A stretch of 64,000 bases of DNA, from the NCBI GenBank assembly GCA_022496205.1, contig WTXD01000003.1, forward strand, positions 620,001 through 684,000, in the 5' to 3' direction. The stretch is from Gloeopeniophorella convolvens (Eukaryota; Basidiomycota; Agaricomycetes; Russulales). The translations under genes and the position numbers were made by a program. Below, piece after piece: positions 53,632 to 64,000 of this stretch. The notes below the pieces were generated by a model. That model worked only from the letters and a program-made list of their open reading frames with translations, searched no databases and was not told the origin of the DNA. Every line of letters begins with the position of its first letter. Positions within the stretch are counted from its first letter, which is position 1.

Positions 53632-54800
53632 TTATTGCGCTATGATCCCATCCGTATTGCCTAGAACAATGTTGTCTATTAATCGGGTCCGTCCGTACCA
53701 TACTGCCCCGCTCAGGATTACTGGGGTGCCGTCGGGCCGCTGCACCTGTCCATCGTCAACAACCTCGAAGGTGTCAGAGTCGTTGAGCTCTATATAGTCT
53801 GGCCTGATATCAACACCGTGTTCTGCGCCTTCGAGTTTGGCCTGCTCCAGCTGCTTCAGAGCATGTTGAATTGTTGTTTTCTTGCTTGCCCCAGCGGCCC
53901 ACACTTGCGCCGCACTTCGTAAGGCTGCGTAGAAAGCGGGAGCGCGCTGGCGCTCAGGTAGAGTCAGGTACGCGTTGCGCGAGGAGAGCGCAAGTCCATC
54001 TGCAGGGTCGCGGGCAGTGGGTATAATGTGCAAACGTTGGGGCGTTGGATGCGCAAGGTGCAAATCACCGACAAGACGGCGCAAGAGAAGCGCCTGCTGG
54101 ATGTCCTTCTGACCAAAGTACGCGTTGGTTGGCTATGTGACGGGTCAGTTGGGCTCCTGAAACACAGCGCCCGGGAAAGTACGCACTTGAATAATGTTCA
54201 ACAGCTTGGTGACAACAGTCGCAACGCCCCTGAAGAACGTCGGCCTGCTTCGCCCCTCCATCTGCTCCCCATAGCCCTTGACTTCTACGAATGTACCTTT
54301 TTGTTCTGATACATCCTGGCTGATCCCCGACGGATACATGTCCTTGACGGCAGGGACAAAGACCGCCGATGGGGTGCGTGGGGAAGTGGATAGGTCGTTG
54401 GTCTGATGTTCGAGCGCGGAGAGAAGGCTGAGGTCTGTCGGAAGGGTGCGCGGATACGTTGCAAGGTCTTCGTGCGGTGCAAACTGTGCCGGATTCACAA
54501 AGATTGACAGCACAGTTAGATCATTCTCCGCAAGTGAACGTTTCACTGAGACAGCGTCAACCCTAGGGTAATCGAAGGTGCGTAATCATGCTCACCAAGT
54601 GACAAGTGACCATCATGCAGGGCTCCCATGGTCGGCACGAAACCTACGGTCTTCTTGTTCTCGAAAGCTCCGGTGCGCCATGACCTGTATTCCTCAATGA
54701 CGGTGAAAACAGGGATCCGAGAAGCGGGAAGTTCCGAAAGAGAAGTGGACATCGTTCTGTTCAGTACAGGAAGCCCTATCGTAGGTATTAGACGTCGCAT
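53632..54800 (-). CDS. PAN6: Pantothenate synthetase (pantoate--beta-alanine ligase)
   Basis: ATP-dependent ligase joining pantoate and beta-alanine, the last step of vitamin B5 synthesis. Start 54800 ([20 protein letters not shown]); the internal Met at 54752 is an alternative. The nucleotide-binding motif is [38 protein letters not shown] with YPRT follows, then the pantoate/ATP motif [40 protein letters not shown] and the KMSKS-like [20 protein letters not shown] complete the catalytic core. The C-terminal domain ends [16 protein letters not shown] at 53632. Three introns. All substrate-binding motifs are present. Confidence 0.94.
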
Positions 54801-54889
54801 GGACGTAAAATGCAGCCTAGGAAGACATTCAGGGATGGAAGTGGAGGGCGTACTAAGTTAGAGTCTCGGAGATCAGACGGAGCACAAGG

Positions 54890-54910
54890 AACCCTAGCGA
54901 ACCCTAACCC
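54890..54910. promoter_or_regulatory. Telomere-like (telobox) motif upstream of PAN6
   Basis: Two AACCCTA units 11 bp apart, the second extending to AACCCTAACCC, about 90-110 bp upstream of the PAN6 start. Read on the gene's strand this is TAGGGTT twice. Tbf1-type proteins bind such sites in fungal promoters. Function here is inferred. Confidence 0.4.
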
Positions 54911-55064
54911 CCCTACTGGGTTCCGTGTTCCAGTTCACACTCAACGGTCTACCACAAGTTTGCAATTGGAGTCTGCAATTGGGTCACGGCTTGTGGCTGA
55001 TCTGGATGGAGTAGCAAAGGGCATCAAAGGTGGGCTATACACAAGCATGGCTACAAGGACGCGA

Positions 55065-55977
55065 TCAATTCACATGTAGGTCTGTCTTTGTTCGTCTCCC
55101 CCATTCCCGGCGCCATAGCTGCCATTGCTCTTCCGTGCCGCTATCGGCCCACACAGCCCAGCCATCCCGCAACCGCAGCCAGCTGGATACCGGGTTCATT
55201 AGTAGAAAATTCCGTGCCTTGCCAAGTACAGAATTCGGATTTCGCATCGGAATGAGTTCCGTGACAAGATAAAAGCTGAGACCGAAGGCGACGCCAATAG
55301 AAACACCCCAAAGGATCTGCGGGGGTGAATGGTATAATAGGTGATATCTTTGGGATGTCAGCACACATAAATTTGGACTGGTGGATCACACACCGACCTT
55401 GAATAAGCAACGACGCCGGCCCAACCAATCAGAGCGAGATGAACCAAGACTCGGAAAGCTTGATCCACTATCCAGTATCCGCTCGACCCAAACCTATGCC
55501 TGAAGTGCAAATGGAGGATCAAGAAAGTAGCAAAGTACGCCATATACTGGCTATGCGAAGATGGGAAGCCATAGCCGTTCCCAACGCTGTCTGATTGCGT
55601 TACCATAAGTCCAGTACCTCTGACAGAGTCAGAAGCAACGCGCACCTACGGGCCGCTCCTCCTTGACGATGCGTTTCACCACAAGGTTAAGACCCTCGCA
55701 TAAGAACTGACCGGCCCACATAATGATTATGGTCATTTCGCGCGTGAAAACGGCAAGAACGGCATATGATGCCTAACGAGCAGGCTGTCTGTCAGATGCG
55801 TACACCAGGAAGCCGTTGTCACATGCCATGAGGAGAATCGGGGAGAGCGTAATAAGAGCCATCGCGAGGGACGTGTGCGACGATGCATCGTCTGTGACAG
55901 GTCAAATTGTCTGCGGACTGTTGAGCGAAGAGGGTCTCACAGAGGACGTGTGTAAGATCTAACGACGCCTGAGGCAT
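55065..55977 (-). CDS. CAX4: Dolichyldiphosphatase (PAP2 family)
   Basis: ER membrane phosphatase that removes phosphate from dolichyl diphosphate to recycle the carrier for N-glycosylation. Start 55977 (MPQASLDLTHVLY), then an intron, DASSHTSLAMALITLSPILL and ASYAVLAVFTREMTIIIMWA. The PAP2 motif 1 is NLVVKRIVKEERP (K-x6-RP). Motif 2 is GFPSSHSQYMAYFATFLIL and motif 3 combines the SR of AGVVAYSR with YHLLYHSPPQILWG. Four or more hydrophobic segments follow one another. The C-terminus (RNFLLMNPVSSWLRLRDGWA with VWADSG) is the Cax4-specific lumenal tail and ends at 55065. Five short introns. All three phosphatase motifs are intact. Confidence 0.9.
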
Positions 55978-56822
55978 CTCGACTACTCTTCAGCCGGTGA
56001 TTGCTTTGCTGTAGGTGATCTGGCGAAGAGCGCTGAGCTTCGCAGTAGTGACGATAATTGGACCTGAAGGCAGTGAATAGATTGTTTTCTAGACTGTGGC
56101 AACCTCGAGGTCAGGCGGAGCGCTCATGCGAAGCACGATTCCGTATGAGTAGAGGCTGAGCAAGTCGGGATACCTGGCTATGTAATAACGTCCGCGTCCA
56201 GGTGCGTGCGGAGAAACGAGATGAAGCACACGTGCTGCCTCGGGCGGCCCAGGTCCTCCTGAAACCCCTCGGAGCGCCTGAGAGCCCCGAGGGACCCCCA
56301 GACACTCGCGCCCCGATGCGGACTTGAACGGCACCGCTCATCGCGAGTTCCTTCTCCGAGTCACCGCCACAGAGGCAGTGCAGATACGAGAGCGATGGCA
56401 ACACAAACCCTCTGCCCCCTTCTGCACCCCATGACTCTTGAACGGTCAATCGATTGCAGGATCCAGTGCATCCAGAAACTCGCTGAGAAATGGCCCCCGA
56501 CGGCGTCCAACCTAAATATCTTGTTCACAGCATCTCGGGCGTTTTCGCCATATTCGCAATCATTCCGCGCCTGGTCCTCCCCGAGTTACTTTACGCAATG
56601 CTCCTAGGCTATGCCCGCCGCGATGCGCCTCAAGGCGCGGATACGAGTCATCCATGGTTCTTACTCCGCTTGCTACGTTTACGAGTAACGAGTCACTCTG
56701 GTTTTGCCTCGTGCTATGCCGTTTGACACTAAAGGCAACCTCAGAATCCACGCCGTGGTTGCATAAAAGAATGTCCAGCAACTTTGGTTCACTCCATCCC
56801 ACCCGCATCGGCCAGCGCCATC
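55978..56822. promoter_or_regulatory. Divergent intergenic region, CAX4 / BCS1-like
   Basis: About 845 bp between divergent start codons. It contains one possible small ORF (56490-56726) and a GC-rich hairpin-prone stretch at about 56240-56300. No RNA gene could be supported. Confidence 0.4.
56490..56726 (+). CDS. Possible small membrane ORF (78 codons)
   Basis: ATG at 56490 gives MAPDGVQPKYLVHSISGVFA with a hydrophobic segment (IFAIIPRLVLPELLYAMLLG) and then a less protein-like end. It lies about 330 bp upstream of the BCS1-like gene on the same strand. It may be a real small gene with a missed intron, an upstream ORF or chance. Confidence 0.2.
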   Translation: MAPDGVQPKYLVHSISGVFAIFAIIPRLVLPELLYAMLLGYARRDAPQGADTSHPWFLLRLLRLRVTSHSGFASCYAV

Positions 56823-58840
56823 ATGGCGTCCATCCTCCAGGTCACCTCTGTTGTTCAACCCATTCTGTCGCTGCTCAATAGCAGCGTCGGGGGCGTCCCA
56901 GACTTTTCGTCTATGAATGCCACCCAAAACGCGACGGCATCTGATGTGCCACTCAAGATGCCAACTGACATATCCTCTTTAATCGCGTTCATCTACTCCT
57001 TCGCCGCCTTGCGCGACTACTTCAAGCTTATAGTCCTTGGCGGTGCACTCGAGACCCTCCGTCGTCTGTACTCAACATCCTACACGAGCTTCATGGATCG
57101 GTTCTTTATCACGGCAAGTTTTGAATCCGACGATGATTCTTTCCGTACGTGCATTATCATTTGCGTTGGTCATTGAAACTGACTTGATGACCAGACTGGA
57201 TGATGTTCTGGCTGTCATCTCTTCCTCAATGGCGCCAGTTCCGCGATTTCACTGTCAGCACCAGTAGCTTGGGTCTCGGTCAAGACGGCCTTGAGCTGGA
57301 CGAGAATGAAGACGAAGACATGCGCCGACGACTACGACCCGTCCGGTATCTTCCTGCCTACGCCGCAAGTTACAGGATGTGGTACAAACGCAGATACATG
57401 ACATCTCTCGAGTCAAAGAAGAGAGCCGCTGGTATTCTGAGAGGTCGACTTTGACCATCACGTATGTGATTTAGCTCATCCCGGTGTTACTTTCTCCTGA
57501 CAGCCATCTGGCAGTATTCTCTCTCGCAACCGTGCTATCCTCGATGCGTTGATCCTCGAAGCAAAGCAGAAATGGCTCTCGGCACGGAGCGACAAAATCG
57601 ACATCTACGCAAATGAAGGGTGAGGTTCACGAACTTGTCAATGAGCCTTTTCCTGACGGAGCTTTCAGATATAGCAGCGACTGGCGTCATGTCACTTCCC
57701 GCCCCAAGCGTCCTCTAACTTCCATCATCCTGGATGCCGGAGTCAAAGAACTTATCCTCGAGGACGCTCGCGATTTTATGAAGAGCAAGCAGTGGTACGC
57801 TGATCGAGGTTGGTCGTTCTCCCTCTTAATGCCATCCCAGAGGCTCAGTGCATAAACTAGGCATTCCTTTCCGGCGTGGATACCTACTCTATGGTGCTCC
57901 CGGATCCGGAAAAACATCCATTATTCATAGCCTCGCTGGCGAGCTTGGCCTGGATATCTACATCATCTCCCTTTCGAAATACGGCCTGGACGACACCACT
58001 CTTAACTCGTTAATTGCCTCTCTTCCGGAACATTGCATCGCGATCATGGAGGACATTGACGCAGCGTTCACTCATGGCCTTACTCGTGAAACAGCTGGCA
58101 CCGACCTCGAGGACCCCCGCCAACGTGATCCCTCACAACAAGATCCTAACAACCCTGGCAGCGACCCCCGCGAACAGGATGGGCAGCAGCAGGCCAGCCG
58201 TAGCACCCCTGGTCCCAACGGTGGGGGCAAGGATACACGCATCACGCTTTCCGGATTACTCAACGCCCTCGACGGTGTCTCCGCGCAGGAGGGTCGCTTA
58301 CTCTTTGCCACGACCAACCGTTACCACACCCTCGATCCCGCGCTCACCCGCCCTGGCCGCATGGACCTACATGTCGAGTTCCGCCTTGCAAGTCGCTACC
58401 AGGCAATGGAGCTGTACAAGCGCTTCTATGTTCCCAAGACGCCTGAAGGTGCTGAGGTTGAAGAGCAGGAAGACGGGGAGGAAAAGACACCCGGCGACTC
58501 TGGATACGGTACGCCAACGAAGGAGGGCTCTACTCCGTCCACACCGAACACCACCGATTCGCTCCTTCCCGATGCAGCCCCCAACTACAGCGGTCTCACT
58601 CACTCAGCGCGCGCGCCGAAGCTGTCGAAGAAGCGGATCGAGCAGCTCGCAACCCAGTTTGCCGAGCGGTTGCCCGAGCGGGAGTTCTCCATGGCGAGTC
58701 TGCAGGGCTACCTCATGTCTTACAAGATCCGCCCCTTGGAGGCTATCGAGGACATCGAACGGTGGATCCAGGACAAGCATGATGCATCGGACCGCAAGCC
58801 AGGGGCGAGGGTTGTCAGTGCCCCGGGAAAGACGGCATGA
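56823..58840 (+). CDS. BCS1-like AAA ATPase
   Basis: AAA ATPase of the Bcs1 family. True Bcs1 inserts the Rieske protein into mitochondrial complex III, but Agaricomycetes have many paralogues of unknown role and this may be one. Start 56823 (MASILQVTSVVQPILSLLNS). Membrane-associated segment SSLIAFIYSFAALRDYFKLI. The BCS1_N domain includes FWLSSLPQWRQFRDFTV and LTITILSRNRAILDALILEA. Walker A is GYLLYGAPGSGKTSIIHSLA; Walker B is HCIAIMEDIDAAF. A Gln/Pro/Gly-rich insert of about 50 residues follows. LSGLLNALDGVSAQEGRLLF with ATTNRYHTLDPALTRPGRMD gives sensor 1 and the arginine finger. An acidic insert (EVEEQEDGEEK) and a C-terminal helical lid end at 58840. Five introns. Confidence 0.88.
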
Positions 58841-59241
58841 GTTAACGCAGATGACGTATGAGCGGACATGATTCTCCCTCTTTCCCGCGTATTGTAGCAC
58901 TAGCCCTCGGATAAGCTCCCATTAATGAACGTACGGGTGACGATGTAACGTAGCAATTTCTTGAAATCCACTTCTTGTTTTCCTTTTGGATCAGCCCAAA
59001 GACGTCCGTGGCTATCGCGACGCGCTTGACTTCCAGTAAAGTAGCCTTATTCCGGGCACAAACCACTAGGATTTCAGGAGCGCCACTTCTCGTCTACCAT
59101 AATTTTTACAAAACCCGACTGTAACACGGAATAATAGAACCCTTGAAAACCCATAGGGGGACCCATGAATGGCGCTCGGTGCCCACATGCGGGAGCGACC
59201 GTGTCGCATGCCCAAGTCGTCGGGGCAGTGGGAGTTACCCA
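58841..59241. other. Convergent intergenic region, BCS1-like / acidic-tail gene
   Basis: About 400 bp of 3' flanks; nothing recognised. Confidence 0.4.
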
Positions 59242-60640
59242 TCAGTCAGAGTCCTCTTCTTCCGATTCCTCTTCTTCGTCTTCACTGCTCCCTTCAGGGG
59301 GCTCTTCCCACCAAATGGTCTCTGGTTCTATCAGGTCGCAGGGCCGAGGATACTCTCCGAGGCTCCACAACTCGTCCTTGGAACGCACGAACCGCGTTGG
59401 CAAGGCAAGTTGCGCGAGCATGCGTTCGAAGCGCCACCTGTTTCGGATGTGGCGATCCTCACGCAGCACAAAAGCCTTGAGGTACGTCTTCCAGTCCCAC
59501 TGGCCCAGGGATATCGAAGATGGGTTCCCGGCGGCCTTCCATTCGCTCCAGTCGGACGGTGTAGCAGGAAGCATCCAGCCGGAATCAACGACGAACTTGA
59601 AGTAGATGTCCTGACGGGCGCTGAGTAGTGCATAGAACGCTTTGCAGCTCCGGAGCAGGCCCGTAAAGGAAGACAGGTTGTCTGCGTTGATGACCGGCCG
59701 GATAGAAGCGGGGTCTGTCGGCGCTGAGGTCTCGATGAGCGAAAATATGGACGTGAAAAGCTCGTTGATGCGCATGACGCGAAGTATCGGTGGGACACTG
59801 GCGCTCAGAGAGAACTCGAGGATTTCGGGACCGGAGGCTGGCTGCAGCTTGGGAAACACGGTGGGTCGCGCCAGCAGCCATTCGCACTCTTCCATTGAGT
59901 TGGTGTCCATGTGGAACGTTGCCTTTCCGCCATCTGGTGGCACCACCATATAGTCTACCGCGAAAATAAACTCTTGACCTTGTCTTCTTTCCATCTCAAG
60001 ATATTCCAAGTCGGGCCACTCTGGGTGCCAATTGCTCACTCGGAGGTGGTGAACGGGGAACATTGCCTTCCACATCTCTGACGGGGTAGTGTTGAGCCTG
60101 CGGCAGACATACGAGAGGCATTGGCGGTGTATGATGAGGTATGGGTGCGAATCATCATCATCCCACCAACTTGTATCGCCGTCGACCTCGGGTACGTTGA
60201 AGGGGCAATGGGTTCTGCATAACAGTGTTAGACTCGGCTTCACCATCGACTGGTTTGATCGCACGTACTTGACAGGGCAGACAAACTCGCTGTCCTCCCA
60301 GCGTTGCGCCACGATTGTCCCGTCTTCCCAAAAAGCACCGTCCTCCTTGGTAATACGAATAGTTTCTTTGCGCGACTTTGTCGGATACGGCACCCAGCGC
60401 CCGTCGTCTTTAGGGGGCCATGTTTCCAGTAGATCCCGCCAGTCATCGTAGGTATTAGTCGGAGGTCCGCCACTGACAGGCTATGCATTTAGATGTACAA
60501 CTATGGCATGTAACGGGTGGGATTGCTCACCAGAACGTGCAGTAATTCCCGGAAAAGCCCATCAAGAATATTGTACCAGCTAATGCTCAGGTCGACCAAG
60601 AGACTTCCGAGGAAGCAAGCGAACAGAGGTGGTTGGGGAG
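59242..60640 (-). CDS. Hypothetical protein with acidic C-terminus (possibly F-box-like)
   Basis: I do not recognise the family with certainty. The main exon (about 60205-60480 and 59242-60200) gives NTYDDWRDLLETWPPKDDGR, GTIVAQRWEDSEFVCPVKYV, PYLIIHRQCLSYVCRRLN, TTPSEMWKAMFPVHHLRVSN and RINELFTSIFSLIE. LLRSCKAFYALLSARQDIYF with VVDSGWMLPATPSDWSEWKA follows, then NRWRFERMLAQLALP. It ends in the polyacidic tail SSEDEEEESEEEDSD at 59242. RINELFTSIFSLIE followed by LLRSCKAFY resembles the helix pattern of F-box proteins of Agaricomycetes. A small upstream exon (SWYNILDGLFRELLHVL, 60531-60590) splices to 60480; the start codon was not resolved. Confidence 0.55.
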
Positions 60641-61286
60641 TTGAAATTGGTCTTCATAGAGGAGTGTCCGCCCTTATGAACGGTAACAGCTTGTGGTTGG
60701 TTCGACAGGCATCGTTATCTCCTGACTCCCCGCGACGGCTACCTTGGCCCGTCTGCGAAAGTCAAACGGAAATGCCAAGACAGGGCAATCAACGAGACGC
60801 AGTGTAAATGAAATTGCGAGTGATTCGAGTGGGAGAACGTCGACAGAGGTCGACAGAGCGTGACCGTGAAAAATGTGATATCGGAAAGTGCCATACACTG
60901 GAAGCCTGCAGATCGCCGCCGCCGCATGGATCACCAAATTGTCGTAAATGCAAGTTACGTCTACTGTCGGTCAAAGTGAGACGATTCTCGTCAACTGGAA
61001 GCGTGGGTTCATTCATTGTGCGCGCCAGGCGCTAGCATTAACAAGCCTTGCTATACAATGGTCGTGTCTGATGCGCGAAGCTGAGATTACCAGGATCCAT
61101 CCGCACGTAATTAGGCGTCGCGTCAAGATGCTCTGCGGGGTCGATGCCACCGCTTCAGACCTGCTTCAGAATCGACTGCGTTGGACCAAGTAGTCATGGC
61201 CTAACCTTGATAACACATGGCGTCCGCATGAGGCGAGTTGCTCAAGCCGCCGCCTCTAGGCATGGCACACAGGGAGGTAGGGCCAC
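60641..61286. other. Intergenic region, acidic-tail gene 5' flank / VPS9 3' flank
   Basis: About 650 bp. It includes a direct repeat of GTCGACAGAG at about 60838-60859. No gene was recognised. Confidence 0.4.
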
Positions 61287-63932
61287 TCATCCCCCACCGC
61301 TGATCTCCAGAAGAGCCTCTATACTCCGTCCCAAATCGCCTCCGTTGGCCTCAAGAACCCATTCAATCACTTCCTGGTCGACACTAGGGAAGATCTGGGT
61401 CAGGGTCCCACGTGCAGCGTCCGCAGCACGGGAGTGAGCGGCGTCAATCTCCGCCTGGAGACCTGGGATATCTAGGCCAGCAGTGGGAGTGCCCGTCCTG
61501 GAGGTCGGGTAGCTGCCTTGTGACAGTGCTAACGCCTGAGCTTGCGTGTGTGGCCGCCGAGAAGGTGTATCCTCTTGGAAAGCTTGTGGTACCGGGGAAC
61601 CAACAGGGGAAGGTGACGGCGAGACGCGTCGTACACGCGGCTTGTACGGCGCCTGCTGCAGCCCCCATGGAGCGGGTTGCTCAGGCACTGAGGAGGTCGA
61701 AGATAGATTGGGAGGTGTTTGTGGCGGAGTGAACTGTGAAGTCAGAACCTCTTCGGCGCCGTCGAGCGCGTCACTGAATATACGCCCTATGGCACTGAGT
61801 GGCTTTGACAGAGAGTCTCCCGTGCGTTGTAAGAAACGTCGCGCATCGATACTAGGAAGGGAAAGCGGGGTTGCAGGCTCCTCCCCGACATGTGGGGAAA
61901 GGCGTGGGGATGATGCTGGGGACGGTACGGGGATGGGATGCGCCGGTGGGCGGTTTGAAGTTGTGGGGTTCGGATTAATGGAGGGTGATGATGAACCTGA
62001 AGAGGATGAAGAAGGAATAGGTGGTGATTGCGGGCGAGAGGCAGGCAGCGTTTGAATAGCCGCTTCGACATTCCTATGACCACGATTACACGCTGGTGGG
62101 AGGGCACGAGGGCAGAAGCGTACCTCTCGAATTCCTCTTGCGTTATGTTTGACAGTGACGTATGGTCCATGGTTTCGATGAATGAAACGGCACCCATCTA
62201 CGCGTACTGTGAGATCTGATCATACATTCGCTGTGTTCGGACGGCACATACCAAACTAGACAGATAATAACCAGCCTCGCTCTGCAACTTCGTAGGGTTT
62301 CTGAAGCGGTTTATGAATCTACAGAGCGTGAGCATCGACCGAAACCATTGAGAAGAACGGACTTACTCTACGTTTGAGAGTAGATGTTCTGGATTAGCTT
62401 TCAGGACGACGTGAATTAGTATGGGGACGAAAGTATCCGCGCTCTCCTCCGAGTTCAGGTGCCGTATTAAGCCTGAACATGCCCTACGGATGAGCTGGAT
62501 ATATTACTGAGAAATGCACTACAGACCGAAGATAACTTTGCAACAGTTCAAGATGCAGATCAGTTTGTCTCTTGGTGCTTTATAGTGGTTTATTTTAACT
62601 AGCTCTGAATTCACGTCAGTCAGGAGGACAGCCAGGGCGACGAAACCTAGACCCGACCTTGTTGCGCGAACATTAAGAAGCCATTCGACCCTTCTGCGGT
62701 AGGAACGTCAAGATGTGAGGGCTGCACCCACTCGAACAAAGCAATTCGCTGAGCTAGGACGCGATCACGTTCAAGATCATCGGTTGTGATCGGCCGTGGA
62801 GGTTGACAGCGTGCTATCTGGGGCGTAAAAGTGCTGGGACGAGTGTGACAAGGGTTTCATGGAAAGAGAGGCAACAGAAGAGACATACAAGTCATAGAGT
62901 CGATTCATCACAAGCTTTTCCATTCCTTCTATTGCGTTGTCAAACTCTGCATCCGAGGCATTCCTCCACACCTCCGCCTCGCGCATCTTCTGTGAGATGA
63001 ACTGCATGCACACGGTGAGATGACGGGACCTGGTGAGGGAAGATGTCTCACGTTGAGGAAGTCATTAATCAATTTCACTTGATCTGCGACCGTGAACGTT
63101 CGCTTCGCAAAGTTGGTCAAGAACCTGTACAAAATGATGACGCAGAGAAGCACCACTGCAGAGAAACGCACGATCGCAGGTACCGAGCGACAGGCTCAGC
63201 ACTCTTGCTCTTCATCTGGTCCAGGAACTTTTGGAAGTCAAACGGTGGATCCTTGTCCTTGCCCGCGATGCGTTCTTGTGAGGGATCCTCTCTCCGCAAG
63301 GCACTCTGCACCTCCGGTGCTGGTGGCGGTCTACTATCCGCTTTGGGTGAACCACGCGATGAGGTCTCTGCGTCTTGTTGCACGGCGAATGAGCCCGGAT
63401 GTACAGGTGTCGGCATAAGTGTCGCGGATTCCAACGACCGCGGCCGCGATCTAGTCCCGGCGACCAGGGAGATATTCATGTTCGGCAATGAAGGGAGCGC
63501 GAAGGTACGCGCGAGTGAGGCGAATGAGGGAAATGTCGAGGATGATGGTGCCGTGGAGTCTTGAACAGGGGGCTTACTAGGCTGTGCCCTGGGCTCTGGG
63601 TCTTGCTTCGGAGGCAATGGAGGTGGGCGACCCTCGGCGCTTGCCCATGCCTCGCGCGCGCCCTGCTCTTCGTGATGTGCGAGAGGATCAAAGGTGTCAA
63701 GAATCTCTGCGCGCGCCTGGGAGTCGAGTTTCGACGCCGAGAATGCATCCTTCTCCACCTTGACGCCTTCCGAGGCAATGCCCTCGAGCATACCTGGGCT
63801 TGGTGTATGCAAGGGTGGTTGTGCCAGAGATGTATGCGGGCCATCGGTCCATGGATTTGATTCTGATACCGATGGGGAGTCTATGATATGTAAAGAGTCG
63901 AGGGGAGGTGGATCCATGGATGGTCGTAGCAA
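61287..63932 (-). CDS. VPS9: Vps9 domain Rab5 guanine nucleotide exchange factor with C-terminal CUE domain
   Basis: Activates Rab5/Vps21-type GTPases on early endosomes; the CUE domain binds ubiquitin. The first Met seen is 63932 ([20 protein letters not shown], second Met 63917); an upstream exon beyond the window is possible. A disordered Pro/Ser N-terminus leads to [20 protein letters not shown] and [20 protein letters not shown], the helical bundle of Vps9 proteins. The catalytic domain has [43 protein letters not shown] and [20 protein letters not shown] with the conserved Asp and Tyr. After a disordered linker, the C-terminal CUE domain is [20 protein letters not shown] with [14 protein letters not shown], ending at 61287. 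About six introns. Architecture matches yeast Vps9. Confidence 0.9.
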
Positions 63933-64000
63933 GACAACAAGAGCGCAGCCAGCCGCAGCCAGCTCGCGCTTCTCGAGGAGCTTGAGGGCACGAGCCGACA

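Noticed and set aside
54890..54910. The telomere-like units as an interstitial telomere or chromosome end
   Set aside because: Only two units are present, embedded between housekeeping genes, far too short for a telomeric array.
56230..56300. GC-rich hairpin-prone stretch as a possible tRNA or snRNA
   Set aside because: No cloverleaf arms or matching A and B box promoter elements could be fitted.
1..64000. CRISPR arrays, prophage or bacterial operon features
   Set aside because: The intron-rich genes and eukaryotic families rule these out, and no regularly spaced direct repeats were seen.

Overview
This is a gene-dense nuclear segment of a filamentous basidiomycete, most likely an Agaricomycete. 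The genes are broken by many short introns of about 45-65 nt with GT-AG borders. They lie on both strands a few hundred bases apart. The families present (a DUF7918 pair, expanded BCS1-type AAA ATPases, a DOPA 4,5-dioxygenase-family protein, a Dal5-type MFS carrier, orphan Agaricomycete proteins) fit that group. I cannot name the species. No rRNA, tRNA or CRISPR array was recognised.

Layout: VPS5 (5' end outside the window) and MPE1 (-) occupy 1-4534. Positions 4835-8585 hold two tandem paralogous DUF7918 genes. The first is interrupted in exon 1 by a 297-bp CACTA-like inverted-repeat element with a 3-bp target duplication. Next come a cystathionine beta-synthase without Bateman domain (-), a DOPA 4,5-dioxygenase-family gene (-), an ADP-ribose-type Nudix hydrolase (+), a DnaJ protein (-), IPI3 (+), a complex I 21-kDa subunit (-), a zinc-finger nucleoporin (+), CDK7/Kin28 (-), an FAD monooxygenase (-), SGF73 (+), an EHT1-type hydrolase (-), glycogen debranching enzyme (+), PAT1 (+), an Agaricomycete orphan (+), a membrane-anchored glycosyltransferase (-), VPS28 (-), an MFS transporter (+), a Pro/Ser-rich orphan (-), RNase P subunit RPP40 (-), pantothenate synthetase (-), dolichyl-diphosphatase (-), a BCS1-like ATPase (+), an acidic-tailed hypothetical protein (-) and a VPS9/CUE Rab5 exchange factor (-, near the right edge).

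Most genes are housekeeping and do not form a single pathway. They fall into loose themes. Endosomal sorting is represented by VPS5, VPS28 and VPS9. mRNA 3'-end formation, transcription and decay are represented by MPE1, CDK7, SGF73 and PAT1. Ribosome and RNA processing is represented by IPI3 and RPP40. Primary metabolism is represented by CBS, GDB1, PAN6, CAX4 and the complex I subunit. There is no convincing secondary-metabolite cluster.

The strongest unusual signal is at 4.8-8.6 kb. Two DUF7918 paralogues share a near-identical C-terminal tail carrying a SUMO-acceptor consensus and a PIAS-type SUMO-interacting motif, and one copy is disrupted by a precise, recognisable transposon insertion. 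Other points of interest are a 14-nt micro-exon, a GC-AG intron, a frameshift in IPI3, an in-frame stop in RPP40 and a second possible terminal-inverted-repeat element. Exon borders were assigned by eye from splice motifs and family conservation, so internal borders may be off in places.
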